Positions 1 through 12,160 of a DNA stretch of 64,000 bases are shown piece by piece. The DNA lies in NCBI GenBank assembly GCA_964017185.1, contig OZ024883.1, forward strand, positions 44,012,395 through 44,076,394, read 5' to 3'. The notes below the pieces were generated by a model that was not told where the DNA came from, did not search any database, and saw nothing but the letters and a program-made list of their open reading frames with translations. The stretch's first letter is position 1; every line of letters starts with the position of its first letter. A program made the translations under genes and the position numbers. Source of the DNA: Rugalucina vietnamica. Taxonomy: Eukaryota; Mollusca; Bivalvia; Lucinida; Lucinidae.

Positions 1-29
1 TTATTTATTTATTTATTTATTTATTCATT
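1..29. repeat. (TTTA)n microsatellite
   Basis: Tetranucleotide run of ttta units with two attc interruptions at the window edge; it may continue outside the window. Confidence 0.9.
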
Positions 30-1250
30 TATTTATTCATACCTACCCAAGATTTAAAGTTGGAAACATGATGCTCATCCAGTTTTATCAGCTTACAAAA
101 GATGCTCGTTCTGAATTGTTCATAATTCACTGAATTTGAATCAGTAGGGAACCCATGTAGCGCCAATTGCAAGTCAGCTTCTTTGCCACAAAAAAACTTA
201 GCAAAAACAACACTTTCTTTCCATTTATAATCCGATTAAAAGATTTTCATCAAGTGTTAAGAATAAAATAACCTCAAAACCTGCGGTTGACAGAGAAAAG
301 ATTTGTATTACCTGCATGTTACGGTTTGATTTCATTTTATTTCAATTTTACTTTCAGTGGGCGGGGCTCTACAAGTCATGTGACAAGACGCATCCTTAAC
401 TTTTGATCTGTTTTAACATGTGACCAATGATGCTGAATAAGGGATGCTGAGACAGTGGGTTAATCATGAGAAAAGTTGTCTTCGTAAATGGTTTACGAGA
501 TTTAACATCTTGAAATGGCCCGAAGTTCATCTTAACTATAAACTAACAGTAACTCATTTTTATGGGAAAATGTTTTTCGAAGTGGACAATAGATGTGCTC
601 TAGCAAGATGCTGTCTTGGCTTTTAAGAAGGCAAATTCATACTAAATTTGGCAAAAGTTTGTCCGATCAAGGTCTTTATTCGAAATATGTGAATGTCATA
701 TCATCGCAAAAATGTTTGTTGCGAAGAACTGCCTCTGATATCAGGCTGATTTTGTAGGCCTTCCAAAAGTAGATGGCAGGCTGTTTGTTGTCTGTAAGCA
801 TTAAAGACAAGACAGGGCGGCCAAAATGAAACTTTTAAACATAACCTGAAGACAACATTTTGCATTTTTCGCGAATTGGCTCGTTATCTTATTAAGGCAG
901 TGATATTGGACACTGAGACAATTTTCGTTGAATATTGATGCTACGAAGCCCAGACTCCGCCTTTTTAACGCTTCGCAACAAATCTAATTAAGAAGCTAAA
1001 AGAGATACCATAATTTTGTCGCCCATTCTGTATGGAGTTAATGAAGTAGATTAATCGACAGACAAATAACAAGAAAAGTGGAAAATATTGTCAAGGGATC
1101 AAAGGCGATTTCACTAGAACTGTGGTTTTATAATTCACTGCAACTTGTTTCAATGTTGCTTTTTATACGTTTTTTAATCGGGTTCGTTTCTTTTTCTTAA
1201 TTTGAGTTTTTGAGTTGAGGCAATGTTTGCAGTAAAACCAGCAGCTGAAA
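30..1250. other. No recognisable gene
   Basis: AT-rich sequence with only short chance frames (longest about 60 codons, no similarity I recognise). No repeat family seen elsewhere in this window is apparent here. Confidence 0.5.
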
Positions 1251-1252
1251 TG

Positions 1253-2840
1253 AAGGTAAAAGTAGGCAATGATCAGGAAAAGGCGCAATCAGAAAGAAAT
1301 TCCTACTCCAAAAACCGAGGTGGGAAAAAACTATACTACTCAAAGTTTGATAAGCATCAAAACTTTATTTTTGTTCACGGGACATACTTGTAATCTTACA
1401 CCCAAACTTTTGCTATAAATATGAAGCAGAAACATCACTGCGCAAACATTCCATCTTTTTTTCGCGTTGCCTGCGAGCGCTTTTTGCAGACTTGCAGAAA
1501 CGATGGAGCCCCCCCCCCCCCCCCCGAAATTGAAGTTGCCACTGTTGCCACCCTATCCAATTCTGTTATTCATTCCCTCATACTGGTTCATTCAACTGCA
1601 AAACTGTTTTGATAATTGAAATGTCGATACTTTTGTGTTTAAAATGCACTTTTGAAAAATTTAAAAAATCTGTGATTTTTCTTTAAAAAACACGATTTGA
1701 TTTATTACCAAACAAAAATTTCGCTTAAAATATTGGCTGCGAGTTTGGAACAGAAAACCGATTTGAGCTACGGGCATTGGTTATGATTTTACAGCGTTTT
1801 AAAACTTTGTCATTGGACTGAACGTTAAATCTTAATGGACATAATGTGATTAAAACATCTGACAACAAATTTTAAAAACGCTGGTTTGAGCTAACCAGAG
1901 TGCGTATTCAAAAACGGTTTTCAGTTTCATGCTCAACATGCAAAGGACAACATTTTAAGCGAATACAATTTTTGGTAAAAATCGTGTTTTAACCAAAAAT
2001 CACAGATTTCGGAAATTTTTCAAAAGTCAGTGCATTTTAGACACAAAAGTACCGACATTGCCATTATCAAAACAGTTTTGCAGTTGAATGAATCAGTAAG
2101 AGGTGGTGAATGACAGAATTGGATAGGGTAGGCAACAGTGACAACTTCAATTTCAGGGGGATGGGGGGGGAGGGTTCCATCGTTTCTGCAAGTCTGCGAG
2201 AAGGGCTCGCAGGCAACGCGACAAAAAGATGGAAAGTTTGCACGGTGATGGTGCTGCCATATACTATAGTATCTATAGCAAAAATTCGGGTGTTAGAATA
2301 CCAATATGTCCTGTAATTATCAGGTACTTGTACTAAGAAAACACACTGTAAGCCGAGTGAGCAGTTATTTCCCAATAGGTGACCACACAGTTATTCAAAC
2401 TTTACTAAAAATATGAAAACGTACATAAAGTGCAAACAACACAAAAATTCAACACTAGAACATAAAATAATTAGATTCACCACAGAAGTACCACCTTGGA
2501 ACGATCAGTGATATAAAATTACTGACGGGCTTAAACTAGTTTTACAGGATCCTAACCCCACCCTCAGCTTCTGCAGTGGTTCACAACATTTAGTTAGTTG
2601 TTCGACCCTTGTTGTGAATCTCTAACTACATGTAGTCAATGAATCATCAAGGACGAACAAATAAATCATGATAACCACCAAAAAACGAGGACATACAAAT
2701 ACAATAAGCTACCTGGCGATGGAAAATCTGGAGCAAAAGAAAAACACCAGTTGAACACCAGTGACAAGAAGCTCCGGTCCCAACGAACTTAAATAAAAGC
2801 TTTGGTCCATGCACTTTGATTACCACAATCGTGGGATCAT
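1253..2840 (-). mobile_element. Family A retroelement 3' end, split by a foldback insertion
   Basis: The segment 1253-1345 matches the extreme 3' end of the family A element (gtaggcaatgatcagg, then agaaagaaattcc and ctccaaaaaccgaggtggg), in reverse orientation. The next part of the same element (atcaggtacttgtac, then taagccgagtgagcag) resumes near 2318 and runs to about 2840. Between them lies the palindromic foldback at about 1399-2302. Family A is the 3' untranslated part of the RT element whose coding end is seen at 6200-6724. No coding sequence is kept in this copy. Confidence 0.75.
1399..2302. mobile_element. Foldback (palindromic) element
   Basis: Two arms, about 1399-1815 and 1860-2302, are imperfect reverse complements along almost their full length: the start cttttgctata matches tatagcaaaaat at the end, and caaacattccatcttttt matches aaaagatggaaagtttgc. 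Both arms carry a C-rich or G-rich tract at the matching place (1508-1524 and 2156-2170). Open frames at 1421-1612 (+) and 2067-2375 (-) encode similar peptides only because the arms mirror each other, so they are not genes. It sits inside a family A copy. Confidence 0.8.
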
Positions 2841-2850
2841 GTAAACTTTA

Positions 2851-3205
2851 AAAGGTACAAGTAGGCAATGATCAGGAAAATGCGCAATCAGAAAGAAATT
2901 CCCACTCCAAAAACAGAGGTGGTAAAAACTAAATTGACAATTCATACTTAGAAAACATCGTAAGCCGAGTGAGCAACAATAGGCGTCCACTCAGTTACCC
3001 GAACTTAAATAAAAATATGAAAACGTACATAAGGTTCAATTAGCACAAAAATTCGATTTCAAAACGTAAAACAAATGGAACCACAACAGAAGTATCGCCT
3101 TGGAAGGACCAGTAATGTAAAATTACTGGGGGGTTTAAACCAGTTTTACAGGGGCCTAACCTCACCCTCATCTTCTGCAGTAGTTCACAACATTAAAGTT
3201 TAGTG
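2851..3205 (-). mobile_element. Family A retroelement 3' end (5'-truncated copy)
   Basis: Second, adjacent family A copy in the same orientation: gtaggcaatgatcagg near 2861, taagccgagtgagcaa near 2961, gaaaacgtacataa near 3019 and the block ttctgcagtagttcacaac near 3173. It lies end to end with the 1253-2840 copy, so two copies are arranged head to tail. Confidence 0.75.
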
Positions 3206-3852
3206 GACTCATATCAGAAATTTTGTTTTCAACATTTTCGAAATCATAAGGCCCTTTCCTATGGTTTAAAAATAAATTGCGCTTGAAATTATTATGGCAA
3301 ATTAAAAAAAAATGTTTCGTATCAACATTGAGACCGTTAACAATAATAAGTACATATCAATATTTACTTTCGACTTCAACTTCAATGTACTGCCTCGTCT
3401 GGTCGTCGTATTTTTATGATTTTGGTGTCATTTGAAAGTTAAATGAATACAGCAATATACAAAGGTCACTTGATGAAATTTTGACATTGCATATTTGAAT
3501 TACAAGAGTTTAAAGTTTAATGAAATTTTGAAAAAGCCATTTTCCCATTGACGTCAATGGTGATGGTGACGTTGCCCAAAAATGGTCAAAAAAATCACAA
3601 CATTTTAAAAATTTGCAGCTTGAAAACGCATGCATGGAATTGATTGAAAACTTTTTTGAAAATCTTTGTATATTGCTTTTTTCATTTACCTTTCAAATGA
3701 GATCAAAAACATTGAAATATGTTGACCAGAAGAAGCAGGGTAATATTTCTTGTGAACATGAAAATACATTGAAGCCTATGGATTTTTCCAAAAGTGACGA
3801 ACAATTATGTTTATTGACTGTACAAGCAATGCAGTAACATGAAAAGAAAATC
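3206..3852. other. No recognisable gene
   Basis: AT-rich. An open frame of 74 codons at 3613-3837 (+) has no recognisable motif and no splice or repeat support; I treat it as chance. Confidence 0.4.
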
Positions 3853-3857
3853 ACTCA

Positions 3858-3919
<62 letters not shown>
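3853..3919. repeat. (AC)n microsatellite
   Basis: Near-uninterrupted ca/ac dinucleotide run of about 65 bp, preceded by tcactcactc. Confidence 0.97.
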
Positions 3920-3920
<1 letters not shown>

Positions 3921-5460
3921 CATTAGTCAAATGATGCAACATGGGCAAAATGATGTAACAAAATGTCAATTTATCCATTTTGAACTAAATACTGCTCTTA
4001 CAACAGGCCCACTGTAATTTACTAAGTAGCTATACTGCTCTTTACTCCGTAACTCCTCAAAGTTACTACTGCTTCTTTTTATTGCAAGACAATCAACCTA
4101 ACGTGTAGTTACTGTCGGACGTCACTTTCAATCCAATTTGGCGACGCTATTTACATCCACAAGTACAAAATCCCATGTAACGCGTCGCATACATTGCAGT
4201 TAACGGCGAGCAACTTGAACAAGTTTAGTAGTAACACTCATCGTGTTATTTTGGCAGGTGGAAATGAGCATCGTTTGGTGCTGCATTTTTCTTCAATTAC
4301 TTATTTTTTCAAGTCATGCTACCACTTCATGCACAAACAATAAACCGACTTGGAAAACATGAAATTTGACGCCCTATCATTGTCCCGTTCGCTATGGGAC
4401 ACCGTAATTGGCATATAATTAAATTAAATAAACATCGCCATTCGCGAAGATTGTATATTTACCGCCTTATGTGTCAAAATGAACATGTTCTTCTCAGACT
4501 AAGGGCTCAATCGACGATAATTCTACGTTAGCTCAATTATAACCAGAAGGTTAAATTATATCGATACCCCACCCACAGGGATAAACATCGGTTTTTCAAC
4601 GACAGAAGCGGCCCGGTGAAAAGTTGATTTGAAAACGTTGCAGGGAGCCTACTGGTGTCGCTTGTGCGACTAAATGTGGCAGCGAAAATGTGAAATATGG
4701 AGAGACGTTTCATTAGCATCTTTGTATGGAAGCTTGCTTGTGCTAAAATGATACAAAATGCGTTAATTTTGCGAGAATTATAGTTATTTTATAAATGATG
4801 AAAGGAAGAGTTTCTCAATACGTAAACAGGAAGTTGGGCTTTTTGGAATTTCTCTAGCTGCCTGTAAGTGAAGCCATGCAGCTAGTTTCAGTTTTAAGAA
4901 ACAAGTATTGTTACTTTAAAGATAAACGTTTTTTTTTTCCTTGCAAACGGCAATTACATGCTTTTAGTTTATAAAATAGTCCTATTTGATAATGTAGCAT
5001 TCAGTTTCGCCAAAATCCATATTTTGAATCCATCAATAAAGTTTAAAGAGCCAATTAAACAGCGTGCGCTTAATTGGAGCTAAGCTTCAAATATTGTCAT
5101 TTTGCAATCGAAAACACATTTCATAGATTATTTCGTTGGCATTTTATGTACGGCTGCACATACCACCTCCAAGAAGATAATTTGAAAACATCACAGTAAC
5201 ACAAGTATAAGCGACAATCCGGAACGTATACTTCTTTTTTATAAAATTGCGGAAAAAAAAAACAACAACGTTCTCGATTGCCAAAAACACGTGTTTGCAA
5301 TCGACTGCCAAAAACAACGTTCTCAAATTATTGCCAAATAGCATATGTTTGCCGCAACGAAAACGTTTAACTTACGTTCGACGATCGTCGTTATGGCTAC
5401 ATAAAACGCCTTTCTTTGGCGAACGAGAAGTTATTCGTGATTGTTGCACGGTGTGTGTGT
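3920..5460. other. No recognisable gene
   Basis: No long frame or known repeat. Around 5250-5340 a short stretch is repeated (ttgccaaaaaca / ctgccaaaaacaacgttctc), too short to classify. Confidence 0.4.
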
Positions 5461-5461
5461 C

Positions 5462-5574
5462 AAAGTGCCGGTCCCATTGCGCTTAAGATCGCTATACGAT
5501 TGTCTAAATACTATTTTAGGGGTCGTGTTTTTGGTTACGATTGCTTACGATTCAGTGGGACTGGCACTTTACTT
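5462..5574. mobile_element. Short MITE-like inverted-repeat element
   Basis: Terminal inverted repeat aaagtgccggtcccattg at the left and cagtgggactggcacttt at the right, about 112 bp apart, with no coding capacity. The size and the inverted ends fit a miniature inverted-repeat transposable element (MITE). Superfamily is not assignable from the ends alone. Confidence 0.7.
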
Positions 5575-6199
5575 TTTGAACTATAATTGGAATTCATTCT
5601 GGTTAGAATTTCAACGGCTGACGACAAACATTCACGACTAGTACAGGCCACCATACATCCATTCCAGAACGTTAGCAGATCGTATATCAGAGAGACTCCT
5701 GCACATTGGCTCTGTGTACTAATTTTCCCTTCACTCCGACTAATAGCACTGAAGAGTGTCAACCCTTCTCGGCCATTATTATTCATAAATGTCTCGCGAT
5801 ATGAACGAATAAACCACCCATGGGGTAGGGGGACGCGCATGATATGGCAAATTATGCGACAGCAAACACTGTCAATTATTTTTCATTCATATTCAAATCG
5901 AACAAAGGAAAGTTATAATACAAATATTTTTATGCGAAATAGGATTATGTGTCATCGTTTTGTTATTTTTCTTTCTTTGAAATGAAAATTGAAAACATTT
6001 TTTTTTCATAGTTTATGCCACTGCGCAATGCAAAAACAATGCCAAGATACAAACAAACTACCAGCCGAGTAGCTCCGTCAACATGTTTTTCAATTAAATT
6101 TATCCACCTGAACTAAAGTTGAATAAAGCCAACACGACAGATACCGAAGCCTCCTTTTTAAATTGACATCTTTCTATTGCAAATGGATTTGTTTCTTCT
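5575..6199. other. No supported gene; one unexplained 132-codon frame
   Basis: A plus-strand frame at 5587-5985 (132 codons) overlaps a minus-strand frame at 5535-5840. Neither shows a domain, a plausible splice context or a homologue I recognise. The sequence directly precedes the RT pseudogene but does not read as RT. Confidence 0.35.
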
Positions 6200-6724
6200 A
6201 AAATTTATGATAAACGCGATGACTTTGATTTTGATATTGTAAATTTTCCGTTTTTGGATGGTGACGTTCCTCGTCGTGTATACATTTCGCAACTTATTAG
6301 GCTTGCTAGAGTCTGCACTCATGTTGCGGACTTCAACATGAGAAACAAATTATTTAACAGCCATTTCTCCAGTAGGGCTATCGGTATCATAAACTTCGAA
6401 AAACGTTTTCTATATTTTATCGCAGACACTATGCATTGATTTCCATTTGATGTTGGGCTAAAGACGTTTTTACGCGAGGGCCTTTCGTAACCTGAATTTT
6501 ATGGTGACTTGGTTTACAAATTTAAGAAACTTATACGAAGGAATGTTTTTTCTTTTCAGTTCAGAAAAATCATTACACGTTACAAACGTACAGGGTATAA
6601 CTTAAATGTCATGCAACAGTTTGCATGCTTAGTTTTTAACCCAATCATGGTTGATAACTACGCCGCCTCCTTTAATTGCACGCCGGTGGGTCGGGCGTCA
6701 GATTCTACGATGGCCCCGACTTAA
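6200..6724 (+). pseudogene. Reverse transcriptase C-terminal region, degraded retroelement ORF
   Basis: The frame from 6200 reads KIYDKRDDFDFDIVNFPFLD and on to VYISQLIRLARVC, a block I recognise from the region after the RT palm in a widespread family of invertebrate retroelement proteins. After a degraded stretch it resumes near 6470 with EFYGDLVYKFKKLI, continues with the RTE-family-like tail (RYKRTGYNLNVM, then CLVFNPIMVDNYA) and ends with VGRASDSTMAPT and a stop at about 6722. Damage: a short deletion after GDVPR where family members have extra residues, a frame change near 6360-6450 and a TAA in LREGLS-PEFYGDL. It is therefore non-functional. The RT catalytic core is absent, so this is a 5'-truncated copy. 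The exact retroelement clade (non-LTR or other) is not resolved. Confidence 0.75.
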
Positions 6725-7260
6725 AGCTATCCATTTTAGTTGGTCGGCGCCCAGGTATCTCCATCGTCGGGCAGCTTACCGAATCTGTGAGTCCTCGTTT
6801 TTTATTCATCATAGTGGTTATCATGATTTATTTGTTTGTCTATAATGATTCATTGACTAGTTGGAGATTCACCACGAGGACCGAACAACTAACTAAATGT
6901 TGTGAACCACTGCAGAAGATGAGGGTGAGGTTAGGGCGCTGTAAAAACGGTTTAAGTCCCCCAGTAGTTATATTACGGATCATTCCAAGGCGATACGTTT
7001 TATGTTTTGGAGTCGATTTTGTGCTGTTTGAACCCTGTGTACGTTTTCATAGTTTTAGTTAAGTTCGAGTAACTGAGTGGCCGCCTATTGAAAAATACGA
7101 GCTGCTCACTTGGCTTACGATATGTTCTCTACGTATACGTACCTAATTGACAATTTGGTTTTTTCCCGCCTCGGTTTTTGGAGTGGGAATTTCTTTCTGG
7201 GAAAATCTGATTGCGCCTTTTCCTGATCAATGCCTATTTGTACCTTTGTGTTGTTCTGAA
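6725..7260 (+). mobile_element. Family A: 3' untranslated region of the RT element
   Basis: Follows the RT stop codon directly. It carries the blocks that define family A throughout the window: gttgtgaaccactgcaga, tcattccaaggcgatac, gtaactgagtggccgcc, cctcggtttttggagtggg and the end cctgatcaatgcctatttgt. This copy links all the scattered family A repeats to one retroelement, because coding end and untranslated region are contiguous here and again at 46430-46995. Confidence 0.75.
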
Positions 7261-8093
7261 TTGGATCCGATACCTCTTCAGCAATAAAGCCTCCGTATCG
7301 TAGGGATTAAGCTACTAGTCTTATAGCTATGATCTTTTAGCTGTTGTCTTGTAACCCAGGGTTCGCATGTTTGATACCAGGCTTCTCTTGTGTTTTGGGT
7401 GAGACTTTAAAACGGGACCCTATGACAATTTTACAGCACAAATTACTGATAAGGCTATAGATCTACTGTGACGAGGCTGTAGACTATGTTATGTCGAATG
7501 GACTCGATCTTCAGACCCAACTTACAAAAACTGTACGATTTTGTAGGAGAAGTATTTCTACGACCATTCAAGATGAAGATTCTGCTTCATTGTCAGCTCA
7601 CAAAGTGCAGTTGGCAGTTGCGTACAAGTAATATATACATAAACAAAAAAAGTTCACGAAATTCCACGAATCCTAAAATTTATCAATTCGTGGAATTCGG
7701 GTTCGTAGTCTAACTTAGGGGCATTGTGTTAGTTATTGCTAACTTTGATTCTTGGGCGGGAATTGGGCTCCGCTTCCTGCGGTGCCTGATCATTGCTTAC
7801 GTTTTTGCTTACGAGTACGTACAATGTACTTACTTAAAGGAGATAGCCGTCGAGCACTGGACACTACCTTGGTCTTTCCCATCACTAGACAGGCTAATTA
7901 GCAATAGGCTTCTTAGCTCATCTGCTTTTATTCTGATTTTCATTTTTAACACTGATGGGGTAGAATTTGTCTTCTGTACAGTTAATTTCAATTTCTTCAC
8001 GCAAAGGGTAACTTTATTCCAAGTTATATTGCTGCGTGATGAATATTTTATTAAGTCTATAATGTTACGCCAAGACAATCAAATCATTTCATT
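7261..8093. other. No recognisable gene
   Basis: Two frames of 75 and 123 codons on plus and one of 82 codons on minus overlap each other in AT-rich sequence; none shows a domain. A weak tRNA-like promoter block (agggttcgcatg) near 7359 is not convincing. Confidence 0.35.
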
Positions 8094-8363
8094 TTAGACT
8101 ATCAGGCACATGCACTCATTTGCATACGCCATCTTCTGCCGGTTAAAACCAGTAGGAAGTCTCGCAAAGTCCCGCCCAGTCACATCTGTCCCGTTTATGA
8201 CTAGAATAGGAACCTGACGGGTTCTCGGAAATTCCATTAAAATACAGTGCTGGACTGGTTTAGAGCGACTCATGAGCGGCGTCTGCGTCTCAAAGATGTC
8301 GTCTGCATCTTGAATAGAGGCTGTAATATAATCAATTATTGCGTTAAAAGAACTAATCATCAT
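8094..8363 (-). CDS. Hypothetical exon or repeat-derived frame
   Basis: A minus-strand frame of 89 codons whose composition looks more protein-like than its neighbours (for example DADDIFETQTPLM and RQVPILVINGTDVTGRDFAR). A pyrimidine-poor ttatattacag lies just upstream of the better-looking part (about 8321), so it could be a 3' terminal exon ending at the stop at 8094. I do not recognise a family. It could equally be a remnant of an uncharacterised transposon. Confidence 0.2.
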   Translation of the reverse strand: MMISSFNAIIDYITASIQDADDIFETQTPLMSRSKPVQHCILMEFPRTRQVPILVINGTDVTGRDFARLPTGFNRQKMAYANECMCLIV

Positions 8364-8974
8364 TTAATTAGCGTATCACTGCCATACAAGACTGACAAAT
8401 GTACAAAATAACATTTTTTCATAGCAGAATAAAGGGTGGGTGGGTAAAGGCGGTTTTCTTTATTGTCAATGGAACAGCGATTTTTTTCACAAACGATGCA
8501 TGTTCATACAGCGCACAAAACAATACAAATACAAAGGAAATGAATCGCGTTTGAAAGTAGTTACTATGGTTTCGTGAAATGAAAATTAAAATATCAAAAA
8601 AATCAGAAAAAATCAAGTTTAATAAGAAACATTTTTACCATGTCATGTGGTACTATACATTAACATTTGCACTCGTGATTTATTCGAATTTAATGTCTGA
8701 CCCCAGCACCACTGGAACTTCAGAGTGAGATGTTTTGGGTTCGAAACCCGGTAACGCCACTGTTATGTGTATACGAGCTAGACACTTAAAATGCCCTACG
8801 TCTGAATTCGGTTCCAGCCCTACGTGACAGATAACTGGTACCTTAAGACGCAACTACTCATAGAAAAAAGTAATATACAAAGTAACATGACCATGATCAG
8901 GACCTGTGTCTGTCTGAACTTAAATCCTATGAGTGGTTATCGTCTTCTTTAGGCTTAGTTTTGGAACATTTGGC
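8364..8974. other. No gene; weak tRNA-like box
   Basis: At about 8748-8762 the string gggttcgaaacccgg resembles a pol III B box as found in tRNA-derived SINE heads, but no convincing A box lies upstream. Nothing else is recognised. Confidence 0.3.
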
Positions 8975-9375
8975 AAATCCACTAAAAGTCTCCCCGTACA
9001 TCATCCATAGTGCCAAAAGCCTATGACTCCTATTCATCTACTTTTGATAGTGTAGATTTTATTCTCCTTTTGGTCCTTTGAGGTCAGCGAGGGTATTCTG
9101 AGAAATCAGAAGAAATTCATTATCGGTTTAGATTCATTTTCTAACCAACGTTTTATATATTTGGCTCTTTTTTAATAATACTAGTCTTTGTTACGACTAG
9201 CGCTTTTGGAAGTTGCAAAATTACAGTATTTCTCTTTGGTTCCATCTTGTCAAATCTACGTAAAGGGTCACTGAAGAGGCTTAAGTAGCCGAAACTGCGG
9301 TATGGCCCACCCCTTTTTCTCATTCTCAGTTTTATTTTTGTTTGCTATTACTGCAGCTGGTGTTGGACATGTTGT
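8975..9375 (+). repeat. Family G dispersed repeat, copy 1
   Basis: Shares ordered blocks with 23520-23925: agtctccccgtacatcatcc, tattctgagaaatcag, tcactgaagaggctt and cggtatggcccaccccttt, ending in gctattactgcagctggtgtt. No coding capacity is seen. Family identity is unknown. Confidence 0.65.
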
Positions 9376-9824
9376 CCTGATGTTGCTATGATAAAATTAT
9401 TTGGTCGACGCTCATATGCCGTAGCCCCGTAAATAATGGATAAGTGAAGCGCTAAAACAAATTCAGAAGGTTGTGTTTTGTTTAAATTCCAAACCAACTT
9501 CTACAAATTAGCTCACAGAAGCGATCTGCTTAATGTCATAAGCGACAGAGAACCATTTTGAAAGTCTCGCGTGACTTCACGAGACTTCTTTACAGGGTGT
9601 CTCATGTTTATAATTAGATATTATATACGGGATGACAAACGGCACAAGCGGCCAACTACACCCCTGGGACAAGGGTCTGAGCCAAATGTCATTCAGTCTC
9701 GAGCTGGCTTGAAAACATTGTCTTTATGGGCGATATTTCATTAGAAAATCAACTTGTAAACAAACAGCAGGACTGATTCGTGTGCGCTGAATAGATTATT
9801 TATCCCCGAAAAAATGAATCGCTG

Positions 9825-9847
9825 CCCCCCCCCCCCCCCCCCCCCCC
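9825..9847. repeat. Poly-C tract
   Basis: Uninterrupted run of about 23 C on the plus strand. Confidence 0.95.
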
Positions 9848-11060
9848 GGCTTTATACCATTTTGCACCTGCAATTTTATACTGAGAATTCAGAGAATTCA
9901 TAGGAAACGCAGGCAGTCTGGCAGTTTGTATAGAAGGATTTGTAGCACAAGGCCAGGGAAAAATAAGCAAGTAGTCCAGCCCTTCATAGTCTGATATACA
10001 GGGTGTACATGTACGTCATAATGCCCAAATTATATCTGTAATCAATGTTTACGCTGTAATGTGTTGTTGTTTTATTGTTGTTTTTCTACCAGAGATTATA
10101 TTTATCGCCTCTGGTAATGTTTCAATACAAACCAGACTGCACCTGAAAATTTCTGTTCGTGTTTTCTAATAACAAAGACAGTAAATTTTCCAAAACAGGA
10201 CAAAGCATCAGAGAATAGGCACAAAAGAAAAATGATTAGAAATATTTTAAATATTCTAAGCTTTAATATCTGCCATAAAACACGAAATCTGGTTTTGGGC
10301 TTTTGATCGCCCATGTATATTATAACTTTCCATACTGCGCGAGGCTCCGATTTCACCCATCTTATTTTGAGCACAGTTACAAGAAAACTTTTCTCGTGGG
10401 ATTCCAAACTGGTAAGACTGGAACTGGCCTGCTCCGCTACTGTTGATTGTCGATGGTTTGAATCTTGATCTGGAAGAATAATTTCACCAAACCAACGAAC
10501 AACAAAAATAAGTTAAAATCAGACAGCGAAGATATGGATCATGATGATTGCTTTTATGCTCTCAGCAGGGTTTTACGAAACGGGGCTCGTTTCATTGTAT
10601 CTTATATCAACCATGGGTAGCCCTGATTAATCAGAGACCTGGACCGGGCGACAGAAGAGCCCCGACAAAACATGCATTTGTTTTGGCCCCGGGCAATCAG
10701 TCCTGACACACGCTGGCGTGAACAACCACATGTAATTGTTTGAGGCTGAAACTTTAAGTTTTAGAAAAAAATATCAGCCATCGTATCATCTAGAAAGCGA
10801 AAACAAAGACTGTAGTTCAGCAAGAATGATCTGCGTCTTTCGCTTTCTCGACAAACCAGCACCAAGTTTTTTCACGATCCAGCTCATAAAAACATGACAA
10901 TTTGATGTCCCATAAAGAATAACAACCAAGCCCCGGGCACGCTGGGCTCTCTTAATATTTCGGCGTCTAGTACTGACTTTGGGCTAATATTTATTACAAC
11001 GTCTCGTCTAGCAGGCTAATTCATGTCATTAAACTAGCGGGGTTTATGAAAAACTGTATA
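9848..11060. other. No recognisable gene
   Basis: A minus-strand frame of 101 codons at 10102-10407 has a hydrophobic stretch but no homology I recognise. The sequence between 10400 and 11060 shows nothing classifiable. Confidence 0.35.
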
Positions 11061-12104
11061 TATACTCATCAAAAGAAGTTTTGCACCAGTTGATATTTTT
11101 CTCATTTTAAAATAATGTCTAGTATAGATATTTTTCAAATAAACTTTTAAAACTTAAAACCATCTTAAAGGGCTGGACTTCCTGAATGACAAATCAATAT
11201 TTCTTCTTAAAAAGTTTAAATAAAAATGTGCAAAACTGCATGTTTTTGAAAACACCAAAATTTGGGATGCAGCAAAAAGCCCACATCTTTATTTCTGGGC
11301 TTCCAAACCCGAATTCGTTTCACATCCTCTTTCGGGATACTGAAAGCAATCGTTTAAAGCAAAAAACTAAAAATTGATTTTTTTTGACAAAAACACCATT
11401 TTTGACTAAAAATAACGATTTTTGAGATTTTGTTTAAATTCTCAGATAAAGCTTAGTAACTCATCTTTACAATAAAATGAGTTGTTTTTCTTTCAAAAAC
11501 AGCATGCAGCACCCATTAATGTTTAACTGTAGGTACTGGTTTTCAACCCATCCAAATTCAGAATTTTTTAAAAGCTGCATGTCAAAAAAGTAGTCATGCA
11601 ACATCTTTGACATGAGATTGCCTTTAACAGAAAGAAAACAGGCGGCAATTGTTGGTGTCAAAACATCTCATAGTGATCAAAAATTGAAATGAATTTCGAT
11701 TTTAATCATTTTTTCCAATATTTATCATTTTTTCTCAAAAATTGCAATTTTGTCAAAAAATGAATTTTTACTAAAATTTTGAGATTTTTTAAATTGTTTT
11801 TCGGCTTAATCATTAGCTTTGGAGCTCTTGTGTGTAAATTTGGAAACAAAAACGTGTTTTTGATGCTGTGGCATTTTTTGTGGAATTTTTTCGATTTTCC
11901 AATTTTCAGCATTTACAGAAAACTGGAATTTTCAATTTTTCCTAAAATCGTTTCCGCAACAATTTTTGGTCTTATCACACACATTATCAAACTCTTTCAG
12001 ACTGTGCAAATTCAAAAAGCTAACTTTAAAATTTGTTAGTTAAAATGACACTTAAAAATATGAAAAAATCTAAATGGTGCAAAACTTCTTTTGATGAGTA
12101 TATA
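11061..12104. mobile_element. Non-autonomous DNA transposon with terminal inverted repeats
   Basis: Left end tatactcatcaaaagaag, then ttttgcacca; right end tggtgcaaaa, then cttcttttgatgagtata, about 1.04 kb apart. The inverted match is about 30 bp and continues imperfectly inward (gatatttttctcattt / tatgaaaaaatc). Flanking TA fits insertion at TA, as in the Tc1/mariner superfamily, but that assignment is an inference. The interior is A/T-tract-rich and has only chance frames. Confidence 0.75.
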
Positions 12105-12160
12105 GATTCTCTTCGGAGCCGAGAAACAGGGTACAATAATAAAGGACCCGTTTGAGAAAT

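Noticed and set aside
1421-2375. Similar peptides on opposite strands, as if from a duplicated gene
   Set aside because: They come from the mirrored arms of one foldback element and the frames are interrupted by homopolymer C/G tracts.
5587-5985. 132-codon frame as a gene
   Set aside because: No domain, no splice context, overlapped by an equally open minus frame, and in a repeat-rich neighbourhood.
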